DNA of 22,164 bases from positions 1 through 22,164 of the forward strand of contig JANMWN010000169.1 in assembly GCA_031394045.1 (NCBI GenBank), in the 5' to 3' direction. The notes beneath the pieces were generated by a model that saw only the letters and a program-made list of their open reading frames with translations, had not been told where the DNA came from and searched no databases. Positions 8,601 to 16,808 of the stretch are shown piece after piece. The first letter of the stretch is position 1. Every line of letters starts with the position of its first letter. The stretch is from JANYIP01 sp031394045. Its GTDB lineage: Bacteria; Actinomycetota; Actinomycetes; Prado026. A program made the translations under genes and the position numbers.

Positions 8601-9535
8601 TTGAGCCACCACGTTTCGTCGCGGGGGCTCTTGGACAACGTCGCCGCACGTCGTGTCCGGCCATCCACGCTGGACCGGTACCAGTCCCTGGCTCGGGTCC
8701 ACACCATTCCGCGCGTGGGACAGCACCGACTCGACCGGCTACAGCCCGAACACGTCGAACGGATGTACACAGCCATGGCCGAGCTCGGGCTCGCCCCCGC
8801 GACCGTCCTGCAAGCCCACCGGCTGCTGTCCCGAGCCCTGAAGATCGCCATGCAGCGCGGCCGCGTGGGGCGAAACGTGTGCACCCTGGTCGACGCGCCC
8901 AGCCTCGTCCACCACGAGATCCAGCCACTGACCGTCGCCGGCGCCCGCAAGATCCTGGCCACCGCCACAACTCGGCGCGACGGGGCCCGCTGGGCTGGAG
9001 CTCTCGCCCTCGGCCTACGCCAAGGCGAAGCCCTGGGCCTCCAATGGTCCGAGATCGACCTCGAAGCGCCCTCGCTGACCGTTCGACGAGCGCTGCAATG
9101 CCAACGAGGCAGGGGCCTCGTCCGGGTCGAACCCAAATCCCGGGCCGGGCAGCGAACCATCGCCCTTCCCGAACCGATCGTCGAACTACTGCGGGGTCAT
9201 CGCCTCGCCCAGAACGGCGAACGCGCCCACGCCCGCGACGAATGGCAAGACCTGGACTTCGTCTGCGCTCAACCCACCGGCGCACCCATCGACTCCCGCG
9301 CGGACCGACGCGACTGGGACCAACTACTCAAGGACTCAGACGTCCGCCCAGCACGCCTGCACGACGCCCGCCACACCGCAGCAACGACCCTGCTGATCAT
9401 CGGAGTCCCGGCCCGGGTCGTCATGCAAATCCTCGGCACTCCCAGATCGGGCTCACCCTCGGCACCTACAGCCACGTCGTCCCCGGACTCGCCACCGACG
9501 CCGCCGACAAGATCGCCCAGGCATACTGGCGGTAG
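8601..9535 (+). pseudogene. int: Tyrosine recombinase (integrase) missing its N-terminus and frameshifted
   Basis: The sequence encodes an actinobacterial phage/ICE-type site-specific integrase. Similarity begins at about 8634 (DNVAARRVRPSTLDRYQ), in the middle of the core-binding domain; the usual N-terminal arm-binding domain of about 70-90 residues is absent. Catalytic landmarks are visible: the Arg of LGLRQGEALGLQW, then HDARHTAATTLL. After VVMQILG the frame shifts: one C appears to be missing near 9437, and the expected HSQIGLTLGTYSHVVPG with the nucleophile Tyr continues in another frame to a TAG at 9533-9535. The original frame runs on to 9689 only as junk. The gene is therefore dead unless the missing base is a sequencing error, and even then the N-terminus is lost. 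Confidence 0.88.
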
Positions 9536-9651
9536 CGCGCTGGCGGGGGAGCGCGGCTGGTCGGTGGCAAATTCATCAACTGCAACCACGATGGCACCGT
9601 TGATCTTGTGCCTTCAGAGCGAAACCTGCATCTTCGCCGGTCAAACGGGGT

Positions 9652-9695
9652 GCGCCGCCAGGGACTTGAACCCCGAACCCGCGGATTAAGAGTCG
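9652..9695 (-). tRNA. 3' fragment of tRNA-Lys(CTT), probable attachment-site core
   Basis: Read on the minus strand, this segment carries an anticodon loop CTCTTAA, a variable region, a T-arm (GTTCAAGTCCC with pairing arms) and a 3' acceptor strand GCGGCGCA. It ends at the discriminator, and CCA is not encoded. The 5' half (acceptor 5' strand, D-arm, 5' anticodon stem) is absent: sequence beyond 9695 cannot form the anticodon stem. It lies about 115 bases past the recombinase stop, the classic place for an att core formed by the 3' half of a tRNA gene. It is not a functional tRNA. Confidence 0.85.
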
Positions 9696-9811
9696 ACTCG
9701 GAATCATTTCAAGACGTGCCAGGGTCGCCCGACTAGGTCCAGAATGTGTTGCTGCACAACGGCTCTCAGACTTTTGGCTACCAGCACGTAGCCGAGGTTG
9801 ACCGCTCGTCC

Positions 9812-9832
9812 GAACCCAACTTGAACCCAACT
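9812..9832. repeat. Two direct copies of GAACCCAACT
   Basis: Copies at 9812-9821 and 9823-9832 are separated by one base, in gene-free DNA about 120 bases beyond the tRNA fragment. Short direct repeats beside an att core may be integrase arm-binding sites, but this is only a guess. The rest of 9536-9961 contains no gene I can support. Confidence 0.5.
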
Positions 9833-9961
9833 GGATCTGTCCCAAATCTTGTCTCTTGGGCTCGGCTCGACCTCCGCGGCTCAGCGTGATCTAGCGAGGC
9901 GTCGTCCACCACAGGCGCCTGGGCGAGAACAAGGTCCTCCATCCTCTGGGAGGAGTGCGAC

Positions 9962-10640
9962 GTGCGCATCGTGGTGGCCTGGGGGTAACGCGCTCCAGCG
10001 GCGAGGGGAACCGATGACCGTCGAGGGCAGCGCACCAACATTGCCGTGGCGTGTCGGTCGCTGATCGCCGCTCAACACGAGTTCGTGATCACCCACGGCA
10101 ACCGGCCTCAGGATCTGGCCGCCGGCGCAGCAGGCGGGCTCCTACAACGACACCTCCAGTTGTCCGTTCGACGTTCTGGGCGCGCGGACCGAGGGATGAT
10201 CGGCTAGCTCATCGAACAAGCGCTCGGGAGCCTCCTCCCTTCCGACGAGCCCCTGGCAATGGTTCACAGGATGCGGAGGTCGACCCCGCCGACTCGGCGT
10301 GCACGCACCCGACCAAGTTCATTGGACCCGTCGGCTTTCAGGCCGACGCCCATCGGCTGGCCAGCAAGCGGGGATGGACTTCCGGCGGGACGGGATCATG
10401 GGCGGCGTCGCGCCGCGCCATCGCCCATTCCGGTGCGGATCTTCGGGCGCGGCCGTGGAAGTCGCTGCTGTGGTTGTCTGCGCCGGCGGCGGAGGGCCCC
10501 CCCGGTCAGGTCGCCGTCAGTGCGACCCACCCGGGACACACGACCCCTGAACGGTTCCCATTCGGGTCGATGGGGCCCAAGGTTGACGCGGCAGCGGCAT
10601 TCGCGAGTCTGCCGGCGCAAATATGGTGCTGGCCGACGAC
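9962..10640 (+). pseudogene. arcC: Carbamate kinase (arcC) pseudogene
   Basis: Carbamate kinase makes ATP from carbamoyl phosphate in the last step of the arginine deiminase pathway. A good ribosome site (GGGAGGAG, 9948-9955) precedes a GTG at 9962 encoding VRIVVA. The frame then breaks, and GGNALQRRGEPMTVEG continues in a second frame (from about 9984) and NIAVACRSLIAAQHEFVITHGN in a third. An in-frame TAG at about 10205 splits MIG from LIEQALGSLLPSDEPLAMV. EVDPAD...HPTKFIGPVGFQAD follows at about 10275-10350, then a CAGGGG motif (about 10487) and GSMGPKVDAAAAFA (about 10568). The last two are only about 28 codons apart, where intact enzymes have roughly twice that, so there is an internal deletion. 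Multiple independent lesions make it clearly dead. It converges on the antiporter gene. Confidence 0.85.
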
Positions 10641-10734
10641 CGACTATGCGATACCGCGCCGAAAGCCTTGCGACCCAAGCAACTCGCACAATTGTTCGTG
10701 CCGAATCGCAGCCTCTGTCGATCCGAAGCGTCGC

Positions 10735-12201
10735 TCAGACAGCTGGAGAAGACGTGACCGGTTCGGCAAACGCTTCGTCCGCCGGAAGGTCAATCGGCTC
10801 ACTGGCCTGTCCCAGCCGCTGCCGGCGGGCGTTGAGGAACGCGTATAGGACCATGCCGCCGAGGATGACGACCAGGGCCTGGTAGACGACCTGGTAGCCC
10901 GCGGCGAAGGTCACCCACATGGAGAACAGGATGCCGGTCCCAGCGACGGCTAGGTCGCGTGCTAGCTGCCAGCCCTGGACGCGCCGGCGCCTTGAGACCA
11001 GGTAGGTGAGCTGGGCGAGCGCGGAGAAGAAGTAGGGGATGGCCACGGTCACGACGGTCAGGTTGACGAGGTAGGTGAAGACAGTGAGTCCCGAGGTCGA
11101 CGTGTAGCGCCACAGCATGAGCAGGGACGGCAGGACGGTCCCGACCACGATGCCAAACCAGGCGGTTCCGTTGCGGTCGGTCCATGCGAACGGCTTGGGG
11201 AACAGGTCGTCCTGGGCCATCGCCCGGGAGGTCTCGGTGACGATGAGGGTCCAGCCGTTCAAGGCCCCGATCCCGGAGATGACGGCGATGGCGGCGATGA
11301 ACTTGCCGGCCCAGGCGTTGCCGGAGAACATCGTCTGGAAGGCGTCCACGAAGGGTGAGCCGGTGGTCGCCAGCTTTCCTTGCGGAACGAGGCCCATGAC
11401 GGCGGCGGTGACCAGGACGTACAGCATGGCGCTGACTGCGGTGCCGATCAGCGATGCGCGGCCGACGTTGACGCGCGGGTTCTTCACGCGCTTGGCGGTG
11501 ACGGCGGCGGCCTCCACCCCGATGAAGGAGAAGAGGGCGACGCCGGCGGCGATGCCGGTCGCGGTGTAGAGGCTGCCCCCGGAGGCGTTGAAGGGGCCGA
11601 AGTTCGCGTTGTCGACGAAGAACCAGCCCACCACGCCGACGAACAGCAGGGGCAGGAACTTCAGGACGACGGTGACGTTCTGGAACCACGCCATCTGGCG
11701 GACGCCCGCCAGGTTGACGATGGCCGGCACCCAGAGCCCCAGCAGCGCGATGCCCCAGTTGGTCATGCCGCTGGGGTTGTTCAGCCCGAAGAGAGCGTCG
11801 ACGTAGAAGACCCAGGAGGCCACGATCGCGGCGTTGCCGGCCCAGGCCTGGATCCAGTAGCACCAGCCGACCAGGTATCCGGCGAAGTCGCCGAACTCGT
11901 GGCGTGAGTATGCGTAGAGGCCGCCGTCGCTGTTCGGGATGCGTCGGGTGAGCTGGCCGAACAGCACGGCGAGGAGCATCGCGCCGACGGCGATCACGGC
12001 CAGCACGAGGATGCCCATAGTCCCCGCGCCGGCGAGGACGGCGGGCATGGTGAAGACGCCTGTGCCTACGATGCTGCCGACGACGAGCCCGGTGGCTGAG
12101 GTCAGTCCGAGAGTGTGTGCCTTGGCCTCGTTCCGGGGCGACATCGGCTGTAGCGGAGGAACCGCCTGACTGGGGACCGGGGTACCGGTGCTGACAGACA
12201 T
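10735..12201 (-). CDS. APC-family amino acid antiporter, AdiC/ArcD-like (probable arginine exchanger)
   Basis: This 488-residue integral membrane protein has about 12 hydrophobic segments. The start chosen is the ATG at 12201, preceded by GAAAGGAAA; a longer frame from 12288 adds an unlikely basic stretch. TM1 has the APC substrate-binding break GSIVGTGVF (42-50), and TM6 has FSFIGVEAAAV (224-234), both close to the arginine/agmatine antiporter AdiC. Other landmarks are NSDGGLYAYSRHEFG (90-104) and NGWTLIVTETSRAMAQD. The family exchanges basic amino acids for their decarboxylation or deimination products. Next to arginine deiminase, arginine/ornithine or arginine/citrulline exchange is the likely role. 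It lies 100 bases downstream of the ATPase gene, with a palindrome (12285-12307) in the gap that may mark its own promoter. Substrate is inferred from context. Confidence 0.88.
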   Translation of the reverse strand: MSVSTGTPVPSQAVPPLQPMSPRNEAKAHTLGLTSATGLVVGSIVGTGVFTMPAVLAGAGTMGILVLAVIAVGAMLLAVLFGQLTRRIPNSDGGLYAYSRHEFGDFAGYLVGWCYWIQAWAGNAAIVASWVFYVDALFGLNNPSGMTNWGIALLGLWVPAIVNLAGVRQMAWFQNVTVVLKFLPLLFVGVVGWFFVDNANFGPFNASGGSLYTATGIAAGVALFSFIGVEAAAVTAKRVKNPRVNVGRASLIGTAVSAMLYVLVTAAVMGLVPQGKLATTGSPFVDAFQTMFSGNAWAGKFIAAIAVISGIGALNGWTLIVTETSRAMAQDDLFPKPFAWTDRNGTAWFGIVVGTVLPSLLMLWRYTSTSGLTVFTYLVNLTVVTVAIPYFFSALAQLTYLVSRRRRVQGWQLARDLAVAGTGILFSMWVTFAAGYQVVYQALVVILGGMVLYAFLNARRQRLGQASEPIDLPADEAFAEPVTSSPAV

Positions 12202-12284
12202 CGGATTTCCTTTCAGTGCGGAACTGTCGCGCGCGAATTCATGGCCACATCGACGCTCAAACACTGTCGGACCAACTCTGGCTG

Positions 12285-12307
12285 GCATAGGGCATTAAGT
12301 CCTATGC
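12285..12307 (-). promoter_or_regulatory. Palindromic operator-like site with DosR-like core upstream of the antiporter
   Basis: The perfect 7-bp inverted repeat GCATAGG/CCTATGC flanks a nine-base spacer. On the minus strand its core, AGGACTTAATGCCC (12303-12290), matches the mycobacterial DosR core GGGACTWWAGTCCC at 11 of 14 positions. It overlaps the ATPase stop codon and lies 88 bases upstream of the antiporter start. Binding is not demonstrated. Confidence 0.45.
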
Positions 12308-15097
12308 GGCCGTTGCCTTCGACTCGGTCCGGACGGACAGCTGAGCGCGCTTCGCAAACCGGTGGCGCTTCATCGCGCGGACAAGCTCGTCTGCACCCCA
12401 CACCACGAACGGGAACGGCAGCACCACTGCGAGCTGGCCGAACGTGGGGGCGGCGGTCCCGAAGACGTCCTGCAGGGTAGGTAGGTAGACCACCGCAGCG
12501 GTGAACACGAGCTCGAAGGCGATCCCCCAGAGCAACAGGGGGTTCGAGAGCAGCCCGATGGCGAACAGGGACGCGTGATCAGTTCGTGCCGCGAAGGCGG
12601 TCCCAACCTGGCATGCGACGATGCCGACGAACGTCATCGTGGTGGCCTGCCGGTAGAGGTGATTGAGGGGGCTGCCTGCTGCGGTCGGATCGCCGAGATG
12701 CCAGCCGCCCTGCGTGAGGGTCAGCAGGAACGCGCCCATCACCAGGACAGCCGACAAGACACCCAACAAGCCCCACGCGCGGAGCAGCAGGCCACGGTCG
12801 ATGACCCCATCGGTTCGAGGCCTGGGCGGGCGGCTCATCAGCCCTGGTTCCGCGGGCTCCCGGCCCAGGGCGAGGGCCGGCAGGGTCTCGGTGCCGAGGT
12901 CGATGGCGAGGATCTGCAGGACCGTCAGGGGGAGCGGTATGCGCCCTCCGGAGAGCGCGAAGATGAGGAACGGCACGACCTCTGGGACCGCATGGGCGAA
13001 GATGTAGAGGATGAACTTGCGGACGTTGTCGAAGACGCGACGTCCGGCATGAACTGCCGTGACGATGGTGGCGAAGTTGTCGTCCGTGAGCACCATTGTG
13101 GCTGCCTCGCGCGCAACGTCGGTGCCGGAGCGGCCCATCGCGATCCCAATGTCGGCATGCCGCAGGGCTGGGGCGTCGTTGACGCCGTCGCCGGTCATGG
13201 CCACGACTTGGCCCTGCGTGCGGAGCGCCTCGCAGATGCGTAGCTTGCCCTCCGGGGACGTCCGGGCAAAGACGATCTCATCGTCCCCACCGATCAGGGC
13301 ATCGAGCGCCGCATCGCTCATCGCGTCGAGCTCGTCACCGGTCACCACCGGTCCTGCGGTAGCGCCGATGCCGACGTGGTGTGCGATCTCGGCCGCGGTG
13401 AGCCCGTAGTCGCCGGTGATGACATGGATCCGGATGCCAGCCCGGTGGGCTTCGGTAACGGCTTCAACGACACCCTCGCGGGCGGGGTCGGCCATCGCCA
13501 CGAGCCCGAGCAGAGTCAGGTCCCGCTCGGCGTCCTCCCGGTCGGTGGGGACCTCTGCCCCTGGCTCGAGACTCCGTGACGCCACCGCAAGGACGCGCAG
13601 CCCGCGCCTGGCATAGCGGTCGAGAGTCACGGTCAGCTGTTCGCGGTGGTCGGCGGTCAGAGGCACGGCCTCGGCAGCGGGGCCCAGGATCCGGCTGCAC
13701 AGTGGGAGCACGGTCTCCATCGCACCTTTGGTGTGGACCGCACCGACGTCGTCCACGGCATCGATGGTCGACATCCTCTTGAGGTGCGCGTCGAAGGCAA
13801 ACACCGCACGTCGGGACGCGCGCCGTGTCGCGGCGGTGGCGTCGACGCCCAGCTGGGTCGCGAGCAGGAGCAGCGCCAGCTCGGTGGGGTCACCCCGGCC
13901 CATCGGCTGGGCCTCCGTCGGGCCGTCAGCCGTGGTGCATGCCGCGGCGGCAGCAGCCAGCAACGCGGTCCGCGGCTCGTTCGGTGCGGTCGAGGGGTCG
14001 AGCTCTGCGCCGGTCAGCCAGATCTGGGTGACCGTCATCCGGTTCTCGGTGAGCGTCCCGGTCTTGTCCGTGCAGATGACGGTGGTCGAGCCGAGGGTCT
14101 CCACGGCAGAGAGCCGTTTGACCACGGCTCCGCGTCGTGCCAGCTCGCGGACGCCTGCAGCAAGGGCCAGCGTGATGGTCGGGAGCAGCCCTTCCGGGAC
14201 GTTGGCGACGATGAGCCCGATCGAGAAGCTGATGCCCGCGGTCCAGCCGAGCCCGGCGAGCAGGCCGAGCGGCAGGAATGCTGCTCCTACGACGACTGCG
14301 ACGACGGCGATGATCCAGGTCACGCGACGGACCTGACGTTCGAGCGGGCTCGGTTCGGGTCGCTCACGCTGGGAGAGGGCCGCGATGCGACCGAGCTCGG
14401 TGTGCATCCCGGTGCGGGTCACGACCGCGAGGGCCTCGCCCGCCGTGCACGAGGTCCCGCTGAACACCAGATTGTGCGCCTCCATCAACGAGCCGGCCCC
14501 AGCCGCCGGATCTGCTGAGCGGGTGGATGCCACCGACTCACCGGTCAGTGCTGACAGGTCCATCTGGACGACGCCATCGATGATCCGAGCATCGGCGCTG
14601 ACCCGGTCTCCCTCAGCCACGACAAGGATGTCGCCCGGGACCAGATCCCTGGCAGGTACCTCGGCCCGGACGCCATCCCTGAGCGCCTCAGCTGTGGCAG
14701 GCAGGAACGCCGCCAGTGCCTCGACGGCACGCTCAGCCTGCATCTCCTGGACGAACGCGAAGGCAGCGTTGAGCAGGATCACCGCGATGACAGCCGCCGA
14801 GAGCGCCGGCGTGCCGCCGAACCAGGCCAGCACGGCCGCACCCGCTAGCAGCATCGCCAGGGGTTGGGTGAACTGGCTGAGCAACTCCCGAGGCCACTGC
14901 CGACCCCCTCGCCGAACAAGTTCGTTCGGCCCATGCACCACGAGCCGCCGGGCGGCTTCGCGTCCGTTCAGCCCGTTGGCGGACGTCCGCAGGTCGCGGA
15001 ACACCTCGTCCAGAGGTCCCCTCGGATCCTGGTCGTCCAGACCGGCTTCCGACTCTGGAGCCACTTTGGCGGCCTCTGCCAGCTCCATCGCGCCCAT
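12302..15097 (-). CDS. P2-type cation-transporting ATPase, Na,K-ATPase (P2C)-like/CtpF-like
   Basis: This is a 931-residue P-type ATPase that pumps cations across the membrane using ATP. The start at 15097 lies 14 bases after the arcA stop, so the two are probably cotranscribed; a second ATG is at 15088 and neither has a strong ribosome site. Motifs in order: N-terminal cation ATPase domain (about 25-90), TGES actuator loop (185-188), ANVPEGLL in M4 (298-305), phosphorylated Asp344 in DKTGTLT, KGAMETV (458-464), TGDGVNDAP (635-643), AVPEVVPFLIF in M5 (703-713) and IDLGTETLPALALG in M6 (732-745). The M4-M6 wording resembles animal Na,K/H,K-ATPases more than heavy-metal pumps. Mycobacterial CtpF is a comparable bacterial relative. 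The transported ion is not determined. Its place between deiminase and antiporter suggests a role in pH or ion balance. Confidence 0.93.
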   Translation of the reverse strand: MGAMELAEAAKVAPESEAGLDDQDPRGPLDEVFRDLRTSANGLNGREAARRLVVHGPNELVRRGGRQWPRELLSQFTQPLAMLLAGAAVLAWFGGTPALSAAVIAVILLNAAFAFVQEMQAERAVEALAAFLPATAEALRDGVRAEVPARDLVPGDILVVAEGDRVSADARIIDGVVQMDLSALTGESVASTRSADPAAGAGSLMEAHNLVFSGTSCTAGEALAVVTRTGMHTELGRIAALSQRERPEPSPLERQVRRVTWIIAVVAVVVGAAFLPLGLLAGLGWTAGISFSIGLIVANVPEGLLPTITLALAAGVRELARRGAVVKRLSAVETLGSTTVICTDKTGTLTENRMTVTQIWLTGAELDPSTAPNEPRTALLAAAAAACTTADGPTEAQPMGRGDPTELALLLLATQLGVDATAATRRASRRAVFAFDAHLKRMSTIDAVDDVGAVHTKGAMETVLPLCSRILGPAAEAVPLTADHREQLTVTLDRYARRGLRVLAVASRSLEPGAEVPTDREDAERDLTLLGLVAMADPAREGVVEAVTEAHRAGIRIHVITGDYGLTAAEIAHHVGIGATAGPVVTGDELDAMSDAALDALIGGDDEIVFARTSPEGKLRICEALRTQGQVVAMTGDGVNDAPALRHADIGIAMGRSGTDVAREAATMVLTDDNFATIVTAVHAGRRVFDNVRKFILYIFAHAVPEVVPFLIFALSGGRIPLPLTVLQILAIDLGTETLPALALGREPAEPGLMSRPPRPRTDGVIDRGLLLRAWGLLGVLSAVLVMGAFLLTLTQGGWHLGDPTAAGSPLNHLYRQATTMTFVGIVACQVGTAFAARTDHASLFAIGLLSNPLLLWGIAFELVFTAAVVYLPTLQDVFGTAAPTFGQLAVVLPFPFVVWGADELVRAMKRHRFAKRAQLSVRTESKATAA

Positions 15098-15111
15098 CGT
15101 GGTTCTGACGG

Positions 15112-16386
15112 CTACACCGCGTCGCGCTGGATGGGGCAGCTCATGCAGTGCGAGCCGCCCCGCCCGCGCCCAAGTTCGCTCCCCGAGATGGTGATGACCT
15201 CGATCCCGTTCCGCCGCAGCAGCGTGTTGGTCACGACGTTCCGGTCGTAGCCCACCACCACTCCCGGCTCTAGCGTGAGGTAGTTGTTCGCGTCGTTCCA
15301 CTGCTCTCGCTGCGCGGCCCGCAGATCGTCGTCCGCGGTGAGCACCCGAAACTTGTCCACGCCGAGACATTCAGCGAGTGTGGCGAAGAGGTCCACGCCG
15401 AGGGCGACGTGAAGCCCGGCGGAATCGTGGAATCCATGCTCTTCGGGGTCTGCGGGTGTCAGGGTCCAGAAAGTTAGGCTGTCCGGATCGAGGTAGGGGT
15501 AGAAGACGAACGTGTCCCTATCGATCATCGTCATGATGGTGTCCAGGTGCATAAACGCGTGGGACTTCGGCAGCCGGATGGCGATCACCCGGGTGGCCTG
15601 TCCGGAGGCGAACAGGGCCTTCGCCAGGCTCTCGACGGCCTGCGGGGTGGTGCGCTCGCCCATCCCAATCGCAACAACCCCATGACCGAGCGGCGCCACG
15701 TCGCCCCCTTCGATGCTCGCCGGCTGGAACGAGCGGTCGTCGTCGCCGTAGTAGCGCTCGAAGACAGCATCCTTGAAGAGCGGGTGGAAGGTGTAGACCG
15801 CCCGCACGTGCAGGGTCTCGCGGCGGCGAGCCGGCTTGGCCATCGGGTTGATGCTCACCCCACCGTAGACCCAGGTTGAACTGTCGCGGGTGAACATCGT
15901 GTTGGGCAGCGGCGCAAGCAGGAAGTCGTCAAGGGCCAGGTCTTGCCAGCGCAGACTGCCGACCCTCAAGGGGGAGAGATCCGATCTGACGATGCCGCCG
16001 ATCAGGTAGTCCACGAGTAGGGCAGGATCGGCGTCGTCGAAGAGCGCGCGAAGGTCCGGAAGCAACGCGGGCCCGAACTCCTCGCTCGTGATGGTCCGGT
16101 CCAGAACGAAGGCGCGAGCTTCCGGCAGCGCCAAGGTCTCCGCCAGCAGTTCGCCGAGGTGATGCACAACGACCCCGCGGTCACCGAGAACGGCCGAAAA
16201 TGCGTCGTGCTCCTCACGGGCGCGTTCTGCCCACAGAACGTCGTCGAACAGCAGTCTCTCGATGTTGGCCGGCGACAGCCGAGACAACTCCAAGCCCGGA
16301 CGATGGACGACGACCTGACGTAACCGACCGACCTCAGAGTGGACTCCAAGGCGGTCTGCAGAGATCTGGTCCTGCTGGACGGTCAT
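15112..16386 (-). CDS. arcA: Arginine deiminase
   Basis: Arginine deiminase hydrolyses L-arginine to citrulline and ammonia in the cytosol. The 424-residue product from the ATG at 16386 (MTVQQDQISADRLGVHSEVG) is of usual length; an upstream ATG at 16437 would add 17 residues, and neither start has a well-placed ribosome site. All catalytic residues are visible: Asp168 in FTRDSS, Glu226 in SIEGGD, His280 in FMHLDT and nucleophile Cys414 in GGSHCMSCPI, with the family signature SELGRGRGG just before. The gene is intact and followed after 14 bases by the cation ATPase gene. Two DosR-like palindromes lie 75 and 135 bases upstream. No ornithine carbamoyltransferase is present in the window and the carbamate kinase nearby is dead, so here the pathway appears to end at citrulline and ammonia. 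Confidence 0.96.
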   Translation of the reverse strand: MTVQQDQISADRLGVHSEVGRLRQVVVHRPGLELSRLSPANIERLLFDDVLWAERAREEHDAFSAVLGDRGVVVHHLGELLAETLALPEARAFVLDRTITSEEFGPALLPDLRALFDDADPALLVDYLIGGIVRSDLSPLRVGSLRWQDLALDDFLLAPLPNTMFTRDSSTWVYGGVSINPMAKPARRRETLHVRAVYTFHPLFKDAVFERYYGDDDRSFQPASIEGGDVAPLGHGVVAIGMGERTTPQAVESLAKALFASGQATRVIAIRLPKSHAFMHLDTIMTMIDRDTFVFYPYLDPDSLTFWTLTPADPEEHGFHDSAGLHVALGVDLFATLAECLGVDKFRVLTADDDLRAAQREQWNDANNYLTLEPGVVVGYDRNVVTNTLLRRNGIEVITISGSELGRGRGGSHCMSCPIQRDAV

Positions 16387-16461
16387 CTGGATGGACTCGC
16401 TCTCCGCTTTTTGGGTCGCTGCTACACCCAAGAGCATCGTCGGCCCGGAGCCCCCCGACCA

Positions 16462-16475
16462 GAGCCGAAAGTCCT
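16462..16475 (-). promoter_or_regulatory. DosR-like site, proximal, upstream of arcA
   Basis: On the minus strand AGGACTTTCGGCTC matches 10 of 14 positions of the DosR core. It lies 75 bases upstream of the arcA start and 60 bases (centre to centre) from the second site. On its own this match is weak; it gains weight from the paired arrangement. Confidence 0.35.
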
Positions 16476-16521
16476 ACTGGAGCAGGACCGCAATCAGATT
16501 GCTCCGGGAACCCGACGCGCT

Positions 16522-16535
16522 GGGACTTTGAGCCC
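16522..16535 (+). promoter_or_regulatory. DosR-like site, distal, upstream of arcA
   Basis: GGGACTTTGAGCCC matches 11 of 14 positions of the DosR core, with the left half-site GGGACTTT perfect. It sits in the divergent intergenic region between arcA and the methyltransferase gene, 135 bases before arcA. Confidence 0.45.
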
Positions 16536-16624
16536 GTCCTGTACCCAGATCAAGCACGATGGCAAGATCCGAACCCTGCAACCACTTTCGCATCTCTACC
16601 CCCCGCGTCGCTCCCCGCTCCCAA

Positions 16625-16640
16625 CCCCGTGAGGACGGGG
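16625..16640. repeat. Small perfect hairpin in the arcA-methyltransferase intergenic region
   Basis: CCCCGT and ACGGGG (16625-16630 and 16635-16640) enclose the tetraloop GAGG. It may be a weak terminator or insulator between the two divergent transcripts. Apart from this and the two DosR-like sites, the intergenic region 16387-16808 holds no gene I can support. Confidence 0.35.
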
Positions 16641-16808
16641 GTCGACCCGGTTGCCTCGGACGCCGACGGACCGGGGGAGCACGACCCAGCTGCTGGAGTG
16701 ACTTCTCGCGCCGCATCTTGTTCGTCGCCGGTCGGCCACCGCGGGCCCGCAAGCCGGATCGAGTGGGCTGACCGCTCAGCGGTGTGACCGGATGGCTAGT
16801 GTGGTGGG

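Noticed and set aside
8260..9285. Minus-strand 341-codon ORF
   Set aside because: Arg/Gly-rich shadow opposite the recombinase and anchored-protein genes; no motif and no ribosome site.
9662..9675. DosR-like sequence GGGACTTGAACCCC (11/14 match)
   Set aside because: It is the T-arm of the tRNA-Lys fragment, so the match is a coincidence. It serves as a warning about the false-positive rate at this threshold.
9536..9689. Extension of the recombinase frame ending ARDLNPEPAD
   Set aside because: This tail results from the frameshift and from reading through the tRNA fragment. Such tails are a known annotation artefact next to tRNA genes.
9576..9845. Minus-strand 89-codon ORF containing RGFGVQVPGGAP
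   Set aside because: It reads through the tRNA T-arm in the other direction, a typical spurious ORF with no ribosome site.
16605..16650. CRISPR repeat-like hairpin (CCCCGT-GAGG-ACGGGG context)
   Set aside because: Only one copy; no repeated units or spacers.
16474..16752. Minus-strand 92-codon ORF upstream of arcA
   Set aside because: Low-complexity, no ribosome site, and it overlaps a DosR-like site.
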